64,000 nucleotides of DNA, taken from Dolomedes plantarius. Lineage: Eukaryota; Arthropoda; Arachnida; Araneae; Dolomedidae. This document shows positions 22,694-35,280 of the stretch, one piece after another. How positions within the stretch are numbered: the stretch's first letter is position 1; each line of letters opens with the position of its first letter. The notes beneath the pieces were generated by a model. That model saw only the letters and a program-made list of their open reading frames with translations. It was not told where the DNA came from and searched no databases. The translations under genes and the position numbers were made by a program. The stretch is taken from the NCBI GenBank assembly GCA_907164885.2, contig OU015501.1, forward strand, positions 20,176,631 through 20,240,630. The letters run 5' to 3'.

Positions 22694-23276
22694 TATAAAT
22701 ATTACGATTCTTAATATAATAGTTTTCTATTTATCTAGAAGATTTTTATTTGATAAAGGATGCAATATAAAAACATATCAAAGATTCGGTTAAAAATAAA
22801 TAAATAAATAAATAAATAGAAATAATTACAGATTGAATGCGTAAATTGAATTAATAAAAATAGAAAAGCAAGTGCAATATTATATTTTGAAAATACAATA
22901 ATTTTAAACAGGATTCGGATTATCCGGGTTTTTTTTTTTTTTTTTCGACTATTCGGGCTACTCCTCCACTCCACAACCCCGGATAATCTGCAGTACATTG
23001 TATTTGGTGTTAATTTGGGTCGCCAAACCCGCCAAGATAAAGTCCATAGGACCATAGGAAAATGGGTCTCAACTGCAATTCCTGGGCCACGCTCTCTATT
23101 GCAGACTTTCCGATGATTAGCAGAGGAGAACTAATAGGCATAGAGAAAAGTGATAGGAGCGCTGAGTTCGAAGTAGTTAAAAAAGTGAACAAGCATCTTG
23201 CAGGGGAGATAAAGTTACCAAGGTATCTTGCCATTTACAGGGTTTAATTCACAGCTCTTAACAATGTCCCCTGTTT
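22694..23276. repeat. Simple repeats and a possible Tigger/pogo end fragment
   Basis: A (TAAA)n tract (about 22797-22820) and a long T run (22930-22945) flank GGATTATCCGGG ... CCCCGGATAATC, an inverted pair seen at the ends of some pogo/Tigger elements. No other end was found, so the assignment is weak. The short frame at 23062-23247 has no known motif. Confidence 0.3.
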
Positions 23277-24326
23277 GGGGATACTCTAGATTTGTGTGCA
23301 CGGCCGCTATCTTGAATTTTTTTTGCGCCAACTTTGGCGATTTTACCGTGTTTTGTGGAGTGGAAAAATTCTTGCCAATGTGTTTTAAGCGGTGTTTTCA
23401 AAATGCTGGACTTACAATTTTTTTTAGCTTTTTTAATAAAAACCACCTGTTTAAATTATGAAACTTAGAAAAAAATTTGAAAAATCATTTAAACGTTGGA
23501 CTTAGATTTATTTTGGGGTTTTTAATAAAAACCACTTTAAATTATGAAACTTGGAAACTTTTTTGAAAAATCATTCTCAAATATTGGAAATCTTGGGTTT
23601 TTCTTTTAGCCTTTTTTTCTATAAAAACTACCTTTTTAAATTATGAAACTTAGAAATATTTTTGAAAAATCATTTAATTGTTGGACTTAGATTTTTTTTA
23701 AAAATTAAAACTACCTTTTCAAATTATGAAACTTAGAAAAATTTTTGGAAAAAGTATTCAAATATAGAAGTTTTTTCATCAAGGCCGATACCACGTAAAA
23801 ACAAAACACGCCTTGGATGGTGTGGAAAAAAATTTCAATATTCGAATGCTTTTTTCAAGAAATTTTCTAAGTTTCATAATTTGAAAAGGTAGTTTTCATT
23901 AAAAAGGCAAAAAAAAAAATCTGTCCAACGATTATATGATTTTTCAAAAATATTTCTAAGTTTCATAATTTAAAAGGTGGTTTTTATTAAAAAGGCTAAA
24001 AGAAAAACCCAAAATTTCCAGTATTTGAGAATGATTTCTTCAAAAAAATTTCCAAGTTTCATAATTTAAAAAGTGGTTTTTATTAAAACCCAAAAATAAA
24101 TCTAATTCCAACGTTTAAATGATTTTTCAAAATTTTTTCTAAGTTTCATAATTTAAACAGGTGGTTTTTTTATTAAAAAAGCTAAAAAAAATTCTAAGTC
24201 CAACGTTTTGAAAACACCGCTTACACATTGGCAAGAATTTTTCCACTCAAAACGGTAAAATCGCCAAAGTTGGCCAAAAAAAATCCAAGATGGCGGCTGT
24301 GCACACAAATCTAGAGTGGTCCCTTT
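23277..24326. mobile_element. Foldback element with ~0.5 kb repeat-built arms
   Basis: Outer borders ACTCTAGATTTGTGTGCAC (left) and the reverse complement CACAAATCTAGAGT (right). The arms mirror each other almost to the centre (about 23780-23830). Each arm is assembled from imperfect ~110 bp units containing AAATTATGAAACTTAGAAA and AAAAACCACCT-like text, repeated four to five times. No coding. This is the architecture of foldback (FB-like) transposons; the superfamily and target duplication are unresolved. Confidence 0.8.
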
Positions 24327-25100
24327 TTTTCCCCTCAACCATTTAACACTCACTAAGCAAGTGCTTTTGTGGAGAACCTTGCACATTTTGATTGACCGCA
24401 TGCAGTTCAGAGCAGTCATTCTATTAGAACGTGTAGAAAACGTGAGAGAAAATAAAAACGATCACTAAAATGCTGTTAAAAACAAATTCTTTTCAAAGAA
24501 TGATTGTTAAAACCACGAGACCAATTAAGCTTAGAGAAAAAAAAATCAAGGCAAATTAAACCTGCCTTTCGAAAAATGTTAACCGCTGCTGTCATCTATT
24601 GGCAGATCAGCAAACTAATCATACCGTTCCAACCTTCCCATAAAGATTCAACCAACAACATTTAAAAAAAAAAATATGTCTAGAAGGGTGTTAAAAATAT
24701 TCACAGATATCTAAAATCTCCTCATATAGATCTTATTGATTAGTTATTTTGGTAATTAATTAATGAGAATACTAATTTCTTATTAATTAATTAATAAGAT
24801 TCTGCTGCAATTCACAGATTTTCTGGTTCATCTACCCAGAGCTTGAGGGATTTTAAAAATTTTCAGCACTATTTATCATACTAAAATTTTCTTTTTGAAT
24901 TTTTATTAAGTTTAATAATTCAATTCATTAATTTGATTGACTGAAATAACTTCTTCTCTTTTTTTTTACTTTATCTAAACCTAATGTAACTTCACTCCTA
25001 ATTAGTAAATTTTAAATCAGTCTTTCCTCTTTTTTTTTATTAACTTATAATTCTATTGGCTGGATCAATTACAAAGTAAAGAGTTATTACATATCTTACC
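24327..25100. other. AT-rich intergenic, nothing recognised
   Basis: No gene or repeat supported. Confidence 0.6.
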
Positions 25101-25107
25101 TCAACTA

Positions 25108-25338
25108 TGACGTCAAGTTATCGTCTTTCAGTACTTCGGCAATAAGCTTTAGCGAACAAATCGTCACGCTCGATTTCCTAAACATCGGAACTTCATACTC
25201 GTGCATATCGTTCACTTTAACTCCCCCCTGTTCTTTATACTGTTTCTTAATTTATGTTATTTTACGTTAACCAGTCATTGTATTGTATGACGTCATTCAT
25301 GATCGGATTAATCCGGATTGTTTCCTGTGTTTACGTCA
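25108..25338. promoter_or_regulatory. Cluster of CRE-like motifs
   Basis: Two perfect palindromic TGACGTCA motifs (25108-25115, 25288-25295) and one TTACGTCA (25331-25338) lie within 230 bp. TGACGTCA is the CREB/ATF consensus. No transcription start or adjacent coding exon can be tied to them, so a promoter or enhancer role is only a suggestion. Confidence 0.35.
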
Positions 25339-25610
25339 CTCTTTTAAATTTGCATTTTTCCATTAAATAATGTGTTTTCAGGAAGAAGACACCCTGCCTT
25401 ATGTAAAACAGCCTTGTTATTTTTTTACTGCATAGTAGAAGCAGTTGTATCATGCGATGTGTATGCCATGTGCTTGCTATGTGCTTACTTTGTGCTGTAA
25501 CTGCTGTAGGATGTTAGCTCATTTTATTTTAAATGTTTTATCTTATTATTTTTGTAAATAAGCCATCGAATGTTTTTAAATTAAGTCTGCTTATTTATGG
25601 AGATTTTCTT

Positions 25611-25649
25611 CAATGGTGAAATATACCGTTGAAGTATATTTCACCATTG
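25611..25649. repeat. Perfect 15 bp hairpin
   Basis: CAATGGTGAAATATA and its exact complement, nine-base loop CCGTTGAAG. Confidence 0.85.
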
Positions 25650-27029
25650 TATGATACCACTGTGCATTTCGGAAATTATTTCCGAGATAATAAGGTTATG
25701 GGCCTTACGTTTTAAAGACTTTTATAAAAAACCCATTCTCAGTGGACTATATCGACGGTGGGCCTAGAGCCCGAATTGGACTTTCTTGTTTACGTTTCCC
25801 CCATGCAAAAAGAGAATCGTGTGTGTGTATATATATATATATATAAGCGTGTGTGTGTTTGTTTTCTTCTGGCTGACTTAGTGAGCTTTGTACACATTAC
25901 TGGATACTTTAGCTTTCGAGGGCAATTTTACTCTAATTTTTAGAATATTGTATTGTCCTGTACTAAGGTATAACTGTCTTAAAGATTATGCTAACAGGAT
26001 CATACCTGTTTCATTGATAGCAAGACATTATGTTATTACTAATAAATTTCGTATTTGTTCATTTGAGTGATATCAGTTTCAACTATTATATTTGTACATG
26101 AATTTTACATGTCTGCATTTATTTAAGAACAACTAGAATTCATTTTATTAAGCAGAGGGGAAGTTAGAGAAATAGAATCTATTTTATTGCTTCAGATATC
26201 TAGACACTGACTGTTGCAACCAGTGGCACCATGGGTGTATGCTTAAATTTTGGATAAATGTAACTTAATACATTTGTATTATATGTGAGAATACAACATC
26301 ATATTGACATTAGTCTTAAAAGGTTAAAGATAATTAACTTTTTGCGGGAAAATGTTCCAGAACTCGAAAAAATACATGTAAGTTCTAATATTTAATGATT
26401 TTTTTTTCTGTATTTACTTTATCCTTATTAACATTTAAATTCATTTTCTATTTTAAAGATCCATATGAAAAAATCCCAACATTAAAATACACTCACCAAT
26501 AAAAGTTTTTCCAGAATATATGCTACCATAAATAAATAAAAAAAAAAAATTGTCCAAAGCTCCTTTTTGTCACATCTGTAATATTTTTACTAAAAGCAGT
26601 GCCAGATGTAGGGGAATTGGAGAAAGACGAAATTCTCCTTTACATATCCCATGGACCATGAGAAAGCAATGAGCCCCACACACACAATGACCATTCGTAC
26701 AATGAGTGTAGGAAGTAATTAAAAGATTCCTGCTCTAAAGAGCGGTTTACAAAAACTTGCCCTGTAAGCTAAAGGTTAAATGTGCCAAAAGAAGTGAGTA
26801 ATTATTTCTGCAATTTATTGATAATTTGTGGGATATATGCAGGTTTTGGTATCTGGCATCAATAGGAATCAATAAAAACCTCGGTATGTTACTAATAATT
26901 TATTTGCTGTTTTATACTGGAAATTACTGATAAAATATGATATAATAAAATATAGCATATCAGTAAAATATCTATTAACATTTTATTGGTTTCTTTAAAA
27001 TATGTTTATTAGAATAATTTTGAATTTTT
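25650..27029. other. AT-rich intergenic, nothing recognised
   Basis: A GT/TA microsatellite lies at about 25818-25858; nothing else supported. Confidence 0.6.
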
Positions 27030-27365
27030 AAGAATATAATGGTTGCCCTTTCACCTTTTTTGGTTGCTCAAACACTTGATAGAGTTCCAGTTTAATCTTC
27101 TATGCCACATACCATTCATCTGAACTCCATCAAAGACATCTCAAAATGTTTTGTTCAAATACTGCAAGGGCTTCTTTGTTTTCCAAAGCCATTAACCATG
27201 CTTCCGATTGATAAGTTATTACAGATCTAATTAAGCTTTTGTCAAGCAAACTCTTGGTTTTTCTGTTTATATAACTGGATTTTAGGTATTTTTTCTGCCC
27301 ATTAAACATCTCTTGGCTGAGGTGATTCTTTTTTGTATTTCTGAATTCATGCCATTTTTAATGTA
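27030..27365 (-). pseudogene. LINE reverse transcriptase C-terminal fragment
   Basis: The minus strand in mixed frames reads GMNSEIQKRITSAKRCLMG, then SEAWLMALENKEALAVFEQN and ILRCL, the post-catalytic thumb region usual in non-LTR reverse transcriptases (typically ...YGSEAW...L..FE..ILR). Several stops and at least two frameshifts; about 110 codons survive. The clade cannot be decided. Confidence 0.6.
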
Positions 27366-30300
27366 GAGAGAGTTTTAATATTTTCAAACATGAAATATTG
27401 CTCATAGTTATAATAGGAGAAAAAAACTGTTTAATGTTATTCATATGCTAATCTTTTTTAGATTAGCATGTGCACTGTCAAAACTTATATATCATTTAAT
27501 AAGAAGTTTCTGTGAGACAACAAATAAATCAGTTTAAAATTTGTATAATTTACGTCTTTAACTGTGACATTTGATTTAAATCAGTTTTGTGTTAACTTCT
27601 ACTCTCTGAATTGTGCCTTATTTTGCTTGTTACATTTAGACTTTATACTTGAAATCATTATTAAATTAACTTGCTTGCAACTTTTCCTAAAGCTTTTTTA
27701 TTTTATTTTACCATAAACCCTAGTAACTTCTACTGCATTCAATATATCTGATCTGTACGTTTCTCTTTATACTTTTTGTCATAGATAATATAAAGTGTTT
27801 AATTAAAATTGAATTTTGCTGTTGAGTACAGTACTTTGAGAAATACTTTGTTTTCTCTTAAATATTTAAGTGCTGCTTATAACAATGCCATTTTGATTTT
27901 AGTGATGTGATCTGGCTGGCTTCATGTATTTTTAGCCATGACACATTTTAGGTAAGCTTTCTCAATGGCCCTTTAATATACACAAGCTCATCTGCCTTCT
28001 TCTATACTTATTCTCAAATTATAATAAGCATGCTTACACCTTTCTGAATATTGCTGTATTAAACACTTATTTAAATGTCTGGAAATTTTAATTAAATAGA
28101 AAATTAATATGCCTTTTAATCACATCTTCAATACCTCATTTTTATTTTCTATAACTGTACCTACAAGGGATTAAATAATGGAAGCGCTGTACATTCTAAA
28201 ACTCAAAGATAACTATGTATTTGTGAAAGCAAAATATCTCTCTCAGAAAGGATCCATAATTTATTTAAAATGAGAGACAGACGGGGGTTAATGAGGATTG
28301 TTCAAAAAAGGGAAATCTTAAGACGGTTGCCTCAAAATGATTCCAGAATTAAATTTATCTATAAAAATTCTGTTTGTAAAAACATAGTTTTATAAATCAA
28401 ATGTTAGGTTTTGATGCACTCCTAGATGGTATTATAGAGCAAGAGTGCAAAGGTAAAAGGAACTGGGGAACAGAAAACTCATTAAATGTGTAATCTCTGT
28501 TGACTGACTTGGTGCATTATTTTGTATTTGAAATATTAGTGAAAACAGTTAGTTTCAATGGTGTTTCCATTATTTTGTCATTCCAGAGTTATGTCATCTA
28601 TTCAACATTTTTTAACGTAAAGTATCTATGTGATATCTATTATATTTCGTAGCAAACTGCCTTTTAATTATTTTTGTATATGCTTGTTTTGAATGGTAAC
28701 ACACTTAAGTTTCACTTTTGTAATGGAACTGTATATAGCTTGCACTTCTATCAGTGATTGGGCAAAAAGTTTTTATGATGCATGTTAAACAGAAGGAAAG
28801 GGCATTTTATGTTATGCAAAATTCATTTACACTTAATTCTCCTATAACATGATTAATTCGTGCCACATTATATGGAAACTGTGTTATAAGAAACATAAAA
28901 ATAAGACAAATCAGATTAATTTATACCATGTTATAAGAAACTCAGAATTGATACAAAATAAATTAATTCATATCATGTTATATAGAATCTCTGAAATAAA
29001 TAAATTGTAATTGTAATTAATAAACAAGACTGATGCTACTTTGAATGCGTTCAAGCATGACCGACCATGATGATGTGTGTAAGAACAAGTTGGAACCAGT
29101 TTGAAGCAGATAGAACTTCTATTACAGCAAATAAAATTATTTACCTAGATGTTCTCTAATGTTGTACACTTCCAATAACGTGAATTAAACAAGTCAAAAG
29201 AACTTTATTACACATACGTCTGAACATATTTAAAGACAATATTAGAATAAATTAAAAGAGATTAATGCTTTATTGTTTGCTCATTTTTAGGGAAATTCCC
29301 TGATAACTGGAATTGATAAACAGGGGAATACCCCATAAATGTCAAATACAAAAATTTAACACATCAAATAAGTGCTGCTATTGATAAATTTTTCAAGCCG
29401 TTTGAGTTGTTGGAATGTTCTTGTACTTAAAATGTGTTATAAGTAAACTGCATTGTACGAGAGCTGTTGCAATTTTCGCTCTGTGTAAAAACAATGAAAT
29501 TAAGAAATACAAGTATGGACATTTTATGTAATAATATACTATTTTTCAAGAAGTATTTTGAAAATTCAAGGAAAAAAATTATGAATGAAACCTTAAATTC
29601 AAACCACTAAACTTGGTTCAGAAAAAATAGTAAAATCTAACACACTAATGGGAATTATTGATGTGTAAATTTGAAAAAGTTTAATTGAAATGCAATCTTT
29701 TACAAATTGATTACAAGAAATTCAGAAAGGATAGATATATTAATTCTAAGTTTAATTTTATTTAAGATCTGTTACTGATGCTACTTATGTTGTATTGCTG
29801 CAGTTAGATACTTTGTTATAGTGGTAAAAAATTATTTTTAAAAATATTTTTGTACCACAAAATACCTTCTTTTATGCAAACCAAACTTTCATATTCTAAG
29901 AATTGGAGCCATAAAATATATAAGTTTTGGCAATTTTAAAGATGTGAAAACCATGACAAATACAAAGAATTATAGATAAGAAATTATGTATCTCCTTGTT
30001 TAATGTAATTCCTTCAACTTCACAGCCCATTTCATTTTAATATTCTGTCTTCTAACTCTATTGAAAAGCTTCAAGTTAATAGTTTTAATTAAAGTCTAAA
30101 TGAAGTTACAGTAAACTGTTACTTAAAAAGTTGGAAATTTATAAATTTCTAGGTTTCTTTTTTACCCAGAGTTAGTACAGTCCTTAAAGGTCATTAAGTA
30201 CTCCTTATTTTCAGTTTCTGTTTTGACATGCTTTAAAATTTTTTTCAAAAGTACTTGTTTGTGCATTCAAAGTCCTTGTTTTCTTTCATAACTTCTTAAT

Positions 30301-30688
30301 CCATAAAAGGTTCTTATTTTCGAGTTCAGGTCCAAGAATTTTCAATTAATGCCTGTCAACGACAGGCTCTTGGAAAATGCAGTTTACTCTTTATTTTTCT
30401 CTTTTCAATATGGGTGTGTTTCAGCCATTTCTCACCTCCATATATACATGTATATAATTTATTTGTATAACTACCAGTTTGGTCCGTTGTCTTGCTATGA
30501 CACTGCTGACTGGTAAAAATTTATCAGGTTAAATGTTGGGAAAACCAAATATATTGCAACCTGTTAGTGTTTTGAAATATTGTTAATATTATAAATTTAT
30601 AGATTAAATATTTTTTAGATATTATAAGGTTATCCTAATACTCAAATATTTTTAAATGTCTGAACTTCAGGAATAAAACATAATTTAA
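27366..30688. other. Long AT-rich stretch without recognised gene
   Basis: One small hairpin (GCTAATCT / AGATTAGC near 27448-27470) and some ATTCGTGCCACATTATA / GTTATAAGAAAC text (28855-28980) that faintly recalls pogo-type MITE ends. No coding supported on either strand. Confidence 0.55.
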
Positions 30689-30935
30689 CACGTTCGCTGC
30701 CACTAAAATTGGCATATCCATCCTCAGATGCCGACGTTTCTATGGTCTCCACCGCAACATCACTATCTTCTTCCGATTCACTTGTAGAATCTCAACCGTA
30801 ATCTTCATCGTCTGTGCTGTCATAATCAGAAAGATCACTCTTTTCTAATAATTCTAATATTTCGGCATCAGTCAATTTATTTACTTTCCTTTTCTTGGGC
30901 TGTGAAGGTCCTGCCATACTAGTACTGTCCACCAT
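30689..30935 (-). pseudogene. piggyBac transposase N-terminal remnant
   Basis: From ATG at 30935: MVDSTSMAGPSQPKKRKVNK, then LTDAEILELLEKSDLSDYDS, an acidic run, a TGA, and STSESEEDSDVAVE. The acidic Asp/Ser/Glu-rich leader with a DAEIL motif is typical of PGBD/piggyBac N-termini. PKKRKV is a textbook basic nuclear-localisation motif. The frame runs into the element's end; the DDE domain is deleted. Confidence 0.7.
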
Positions 30936-31164
30936 TTTTAAAAACGCACATAAAAAAATTTAAACACAAAATTTTAAAACCACACGCGTAAAATATAAAA
31001 AGAATGCTTCACTAACATGCCTCAGCAAGATTTTCGTTCAAACTCCAAGGCCGCACTAAATATAGAGCAAATAGCTTATCCTAGTCGATCAATGCACCAG
31101 AGAGTTGCCGGCATGTGAGGTAGCACCATGCTGACGCACTAGAGCGCCAGTGGCAGCGAACATG
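30689..31164 (-). mobile_element. piggyBac-type MITE (TTAA target)
   Basis: Ends CACGTTCGCTGCCACT and (reverse) CATGTTCGCTGCCACT match at 15 of 16 positions and are directly flanked by TTAA on both sides (30685-30688, 31165-31168), the piggyBac target. It is only 476 bp long and holds just the 5' piece of a transposase gene plus flanks, so it is an internally deleted, non-autonomous copy. Confidence 0.9.
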
Positions 31165-31168
31165 TTAA

Positions 31169-32848
31169 ATAATTTTTGAAGTCCTTAAAAAAAGTTACTT
31201 CAGGTTCCTAAAAAGCCCTTAGATACTTCTTATTTTTGGATTTCTGAAAATTAGTATGAACCTTGTTATCACTGTGTGATAACAGAGACAAGAGAGATTT
31301 ATATAATATGTTTGGTTAAGTGAATGTTATAATGATTGGTAGAAAAACATATATATATGTAAGAAATAGATCCAGTAATTATTATTTTTAATGACTTATC
31401 CCTCACTTTGAGTACGACCCCCGATGAATCAGAGTCAGGAGTTTGTAGGGGAACCGGTTTCAAACAGAATGACCAGCTGGACATGATTTGCTGTCCTGAA
31501 TTGGCAATGGCTAAGGAGAAGAGTGATTTCAGATTTTCTCTGTACTACTAGAAACTTGGTGTGTGTTGGTGATACGTGCCGTTCTCTAAACCAGCATGGT
31601 TATGTTGAAGTTAGCGGAATTAATAAGCGTGTTAAATTAAATGAGTTGATTTCTGTCATTTGTCCAAATCACGACATATATATGCATATGGGTGTGTGTG
31701 TGAGAGAGAGAGATAGAAAGAAGTTCCCATCTTTGAAGTTTACCAGTCTCAGTTAAACTGCTTTAGGGAAAAGAAAAGATATAAAACATGTATTATATGA
31801 AGTGGAGAAACAAGAATACTATCAGTGAGATGTGAACAACAGTTTCACTCAATAAATTCTGGCAAAAATGCCATGACATCTCTCACTTTTCATCTATTCT
31901 CACTTTGCAAACTGTGTGTTTAAGGGTTTATGAGGCTTATTCAGTACCCAAGTTCTGCAATTTGATCAGTTGAAGTCATCACACTATAAATTTAGGAGAA
32001 ATACCCCATGGGTAGGAAAATATTAACTACAGACTTGGATATAAGCTTAGGCTTCACACTTCTAGCCTTATTTAGGATACTTTAGATTATAATCTTGAAC
32101 TTTTGGACATTATACACTTATAAATTTATCAAATTTTACAGTTACTCTTTGGGATTCTGCAGCAAGTATAGACTACTGCAAAATGCAAAACAGCCCATCT
32201 CTTTCAGTTTTTGAACTCCTTCTTTTATTGGAAATGTTCTGGCTTTTAAGTAGTTTGTTTTCTGTCTTTCATTCATTTCATTTGTTTCCCAGTACTTGAC
32301 TGTAATGTGGATTGGGGATTTCCTCATCCAAAAGTTTTGGCTTTTATCAGCTTCACTCTTGATTTTATCAATTTTGTATATAATTGCTCTCAGAATATTT
32401 ACACGTTATTATTTTTTATCTCTGTTATTTCATCATTTTATATGGATTCTTTATTACCTGTATTATATGGCAGTTTTTATTATCTATTTTATATGACTGC
32501 TTTTATCATCTCTTATATATAACTGTTTTTTATCACCTGCTACCTTTGACTGTTTTTATCACCATCTACATATTGCTGTTTTTACCATCTTTGTTCTTGA
32601 CACATTTTAACCTCTGTTGTTCATTATGTGTACTTATTATTTAATTTGCATTTCTTCTTCTCTTGAGTGTTAGGCACAGCTTGTCCTATCTGGACCTTGT
32701 GTCATAAAACCCAAAACAACCAACCAATTCCTCCAGTTTTTCACTCATTCTGTCACACCCTTCATATTTTATGTCATCTAAATCCTTCTTTTGCTTTTAA
32801 GATGTTTTCTCGGCATTTCTCGCTATTATCTTGCACATGAATTTCTCT
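31169..32848. other. AT-rich intergenic, no gene supported
   Basis: The open frame at 31523-31756 has no recognisable motif, and those at 32296-32644 are T-rich low complexity (repeated TTTTTATC units). Confidence 0.5.
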
Positions 32849-32859
32849 CACTGAGATCT

Positions 32860-33034
32860 GACAAGTGATGGCCGAAAGGCTAGAACACTAGCATTCGGAA
32901 TCATAGCCTGTGAGTTAAGTCCCACTACTAGCATGGATGTTTGTAGCCATTCGGAATTGGCTTTAAGCTGTAGGTCCTGAACTAATTAGCCCTCGTGTAG
33001 CTACAAATGACCATGGCACGCTCATCTACCCACC
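32860..33034 (+). mobile_element. tRNA-derived SINE, copy 2
   Basis: Same family as 9495-9671: degenerate A box, GAGTTAAGTCCCAC B box, then GCATGGATGTTTGTAGCC and the shared TTAGCCCTCGTGTAGC block. Flanked by the perfect duplication CACTGAGATCT (32849-32859 and 33035-33045). Confidence 0.8.
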
Positions 33035-33045
33035 CACTGAGATCT

Positions 33046-33764
33046 CTTGGTAACATAGTTTTTGATGGTCAGCTATATGTTGGTTGTTCCAGAGTGAGTA
33101 TAGCAAAATATTTTACATTTCTACTGGAAAAGGGAGGGGGGGGGGTATGTTACTAAGAGCTAGAATTATAAATTATTCTCTTGTTCTTCCATTACATTAT
33201 GTATGTAGAATAATAGAATTAGTATACACAGTATGAGCAAGATGATTACTAAATGGCTTGGATATGAACCATAAGTTCTCGAGTCTAAGTTTGAGTAAAG
33301 TAATCGGAAGTGATATTTGTAGCCATGTGAATTCAGCTTCAATATGTACCTTGTCTGTATAGTTTGTGTATAATGCTCCTAAAACCAACCATGTCCAGTG
33401 AGAGCCAGAGTCAGAAAAATATTTATTCTTTCAAAATTTCTTTTTATGCTATCTGTTTTTTTTTTTCTTTTTGTTATTTTCCTACAATTATTAACAAGAT
33501 CTATGTATCTACCCAAATAACACAAGATTGTTAACCAACTATTATTTGTTACATTTGGCCATTGAAACTGTTTAGTCCCAATTTTCCAGTGACAGGTTGT
33601 TAGTTATGCTTATAGTCAGCTTTGCTAATCTGCTGAAGTTTTTCTGTTGGTTGGGCTAACTTTCAACTTTGCAATTCAGTCAACAGTTAAACTGTATCAA
33701 TGCTAATGATTTGACATTGTTTGCTAATTTTAAAGTGTCTAATTCTGTTTTCTAAGCAGTAAAA
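33046..33764. other. AT-rich intergenic, nothing recognised
   Basis: A G run near 33136-33148 and a T run near 33459; nothing else. Confidence 0.6.
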
Positions 33765-34033
33765 TCTATATAAATAAAGCAGAGTGTCTCTATGTAAGTA
33801 TGTATATATCGTATACAAATCTACATTTCTTGACGAATCTGGTTGAAACTTCGTATACTTATGTTTTGAAGCCTTAGGATTGTTCTAAGATAAGTTTGGA
33901 AGCTTTAAAATAATTATAAATAAATACAGTTTTTAAATAATATTTCATCTCCAGGCGTTGGAATCAATCATTCATAAGAACTGTGCATGCACACCTATTG
34001 GATGTTAATTCTAGATGTCCAAGGTAAGTGAAC

Positions 34034-34352
34034 GCATGGAATATTGTTATTTTGTAGTTATTTGGTGTTATTTAAAGTTCATTTTCTAATATTACTCCTT
34101 TTGTTTTCTTTTTTTCATTAATCCCTTTTTACTGGGTTAATACTCAGTACACGGATTACTGTTGAAACTCTATGGAATATTTCTGTGGCAGTCATGGAAT
34201 ATTGTTATTTTGTACTTATTTGGTGTTATTTAAAGTTAATTTTCTAATATTACTCCTTTTGTTTTCTTTTTTTCATTAATCCTTTTTTTCTCGGTTAATT
34301 CCCAGTATACGGATTACCGTTGTAACTCTTTGGAATATTTCTGTGATAGTCA
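34034..34352 (+). repeat. Tandem duplication, ~159 bp period
   Basis: Two consecutive copies beginning CATGGAATATTGTTATTTTG (34034 and 34193), each containing ACTCCTTTTGTTTTC and a GGTTAAT...CAGTA(T/C)ACGGATTAC block. Weaker echoes occur near 34625 and 36600-36680, all inside the Helitron. Confidence 0.8.
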
Positions 34353-34671
34353 CATACTGTTTTCACTTTTTGTTTATTTTGTATTTGCTAAGGAAATTGT
34401 GTTATTATTGGATATTTTTGAAGGGCAGTGAAATATAATTGTTTTATTTACTTTTCTATTTTATATTTAGTTAATTTTCTAACTGTTCATAAATTAATAG
34501 TTAAAACAGAATTTATTCCTTTAAATAATTTTTCAATGGGATAGTGAAGTAGAATTTAAACTTTCTGTCATTTTTTTGTTTAATTTAGTTACTTTTTTTT
34601 TTATATTCTTTCTTTTTATGCTTCTGTCTGCAACTCTTTGGAATATTTCTGTGATATAATTGTAGTTTTTT

Positions 34672-35280
34672 TTATTTTGGGCAAGGAATAACACTTTTAT
34701 TTAGGAAAGGAATAATGAATCAGGGAAAATTTTCATATTAGAACATAAAATTGCATGTATTATTTTTGCATTTTAAAATTTTCTCTGAGATTGTAGGTCA
34801 TTTTGAAGATAACTGTCATATGTATCATGTGTGAGAAGCTAATTAAAATAGTAGCAATGGGATTTTGTGCAGAGTGATAGGTATTTTAGCTAACTTTCAA
34901 TAAAAATTACTTCAAATTGGCCAATTTATAAAAAAAAGTATGCTATTTACAGGTTAGATTTTGTTCCTTTTTTTTAATTTTTAAGTGTTATTTTACTATA
35001 AAAGACAAAAAAACCTTTAATTTTTTTTTTTTTTAAATTGACTCCAAACGTAGAATATTTATTTGAAATTTAGCTAAAACGCCTATCACTTTGCACAAAA
35101 TCTTGATGCTACTATTTTAATTTCCTTCTCACACATGATACATATGACAGTTATCTTCAAAATGGCCTACAATTTAAGAGAAAATTTTAAAATGCAAAAA
35201 TAATACATGCAATTTTATGTTCCAATGTGAAAATTTTCCCCAATTCGTCATTCCTTACCTTATGAAAACAGCCCCAAATA
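34672..35280. repeat. Large inverted repeat, ~230 bp arms
   Basis: Left arm 34672-34910 and right arm about 35050-35280 are reverse complements with few mismatches, sharing for example AACATAAAATTGCATGTATT, ATGTATCATGTGTGAGAAG and GTGATAGG. The central ~130 bp is AT-rich. It could be a MITE that landed in the Helitron or a foldback born inside it. Confidence 0.8.

Noticed and set aside
26341..26385. Possible TIMM8 first exon (frame before a GTAAG)
   Set aside because: The peptide does not resemble Tim8 N-termini and the phase does not fit the acceptor at 42391.
28830..29480. Pogo/Tigger MITE suggested by repeated TTATAAGAAAC and AATTCGTGCC words
   Set aside because: No matching inverted ends or TA pair could be defined.
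31523..31756. 77-codon open frame with GYVEVSGINKRVKLNE
   Set aside because: No recognisable domain, no splice context, ends in a GTGTGT/GAGAGA microsatellite.
32296..32644. Three overlapping hydrophobic open frames that look like membrane proteins
   Set aside because: T-rich low-complexity repeats of TTTTTATC-type units translate to Phe/Leu/Ile in every frame.
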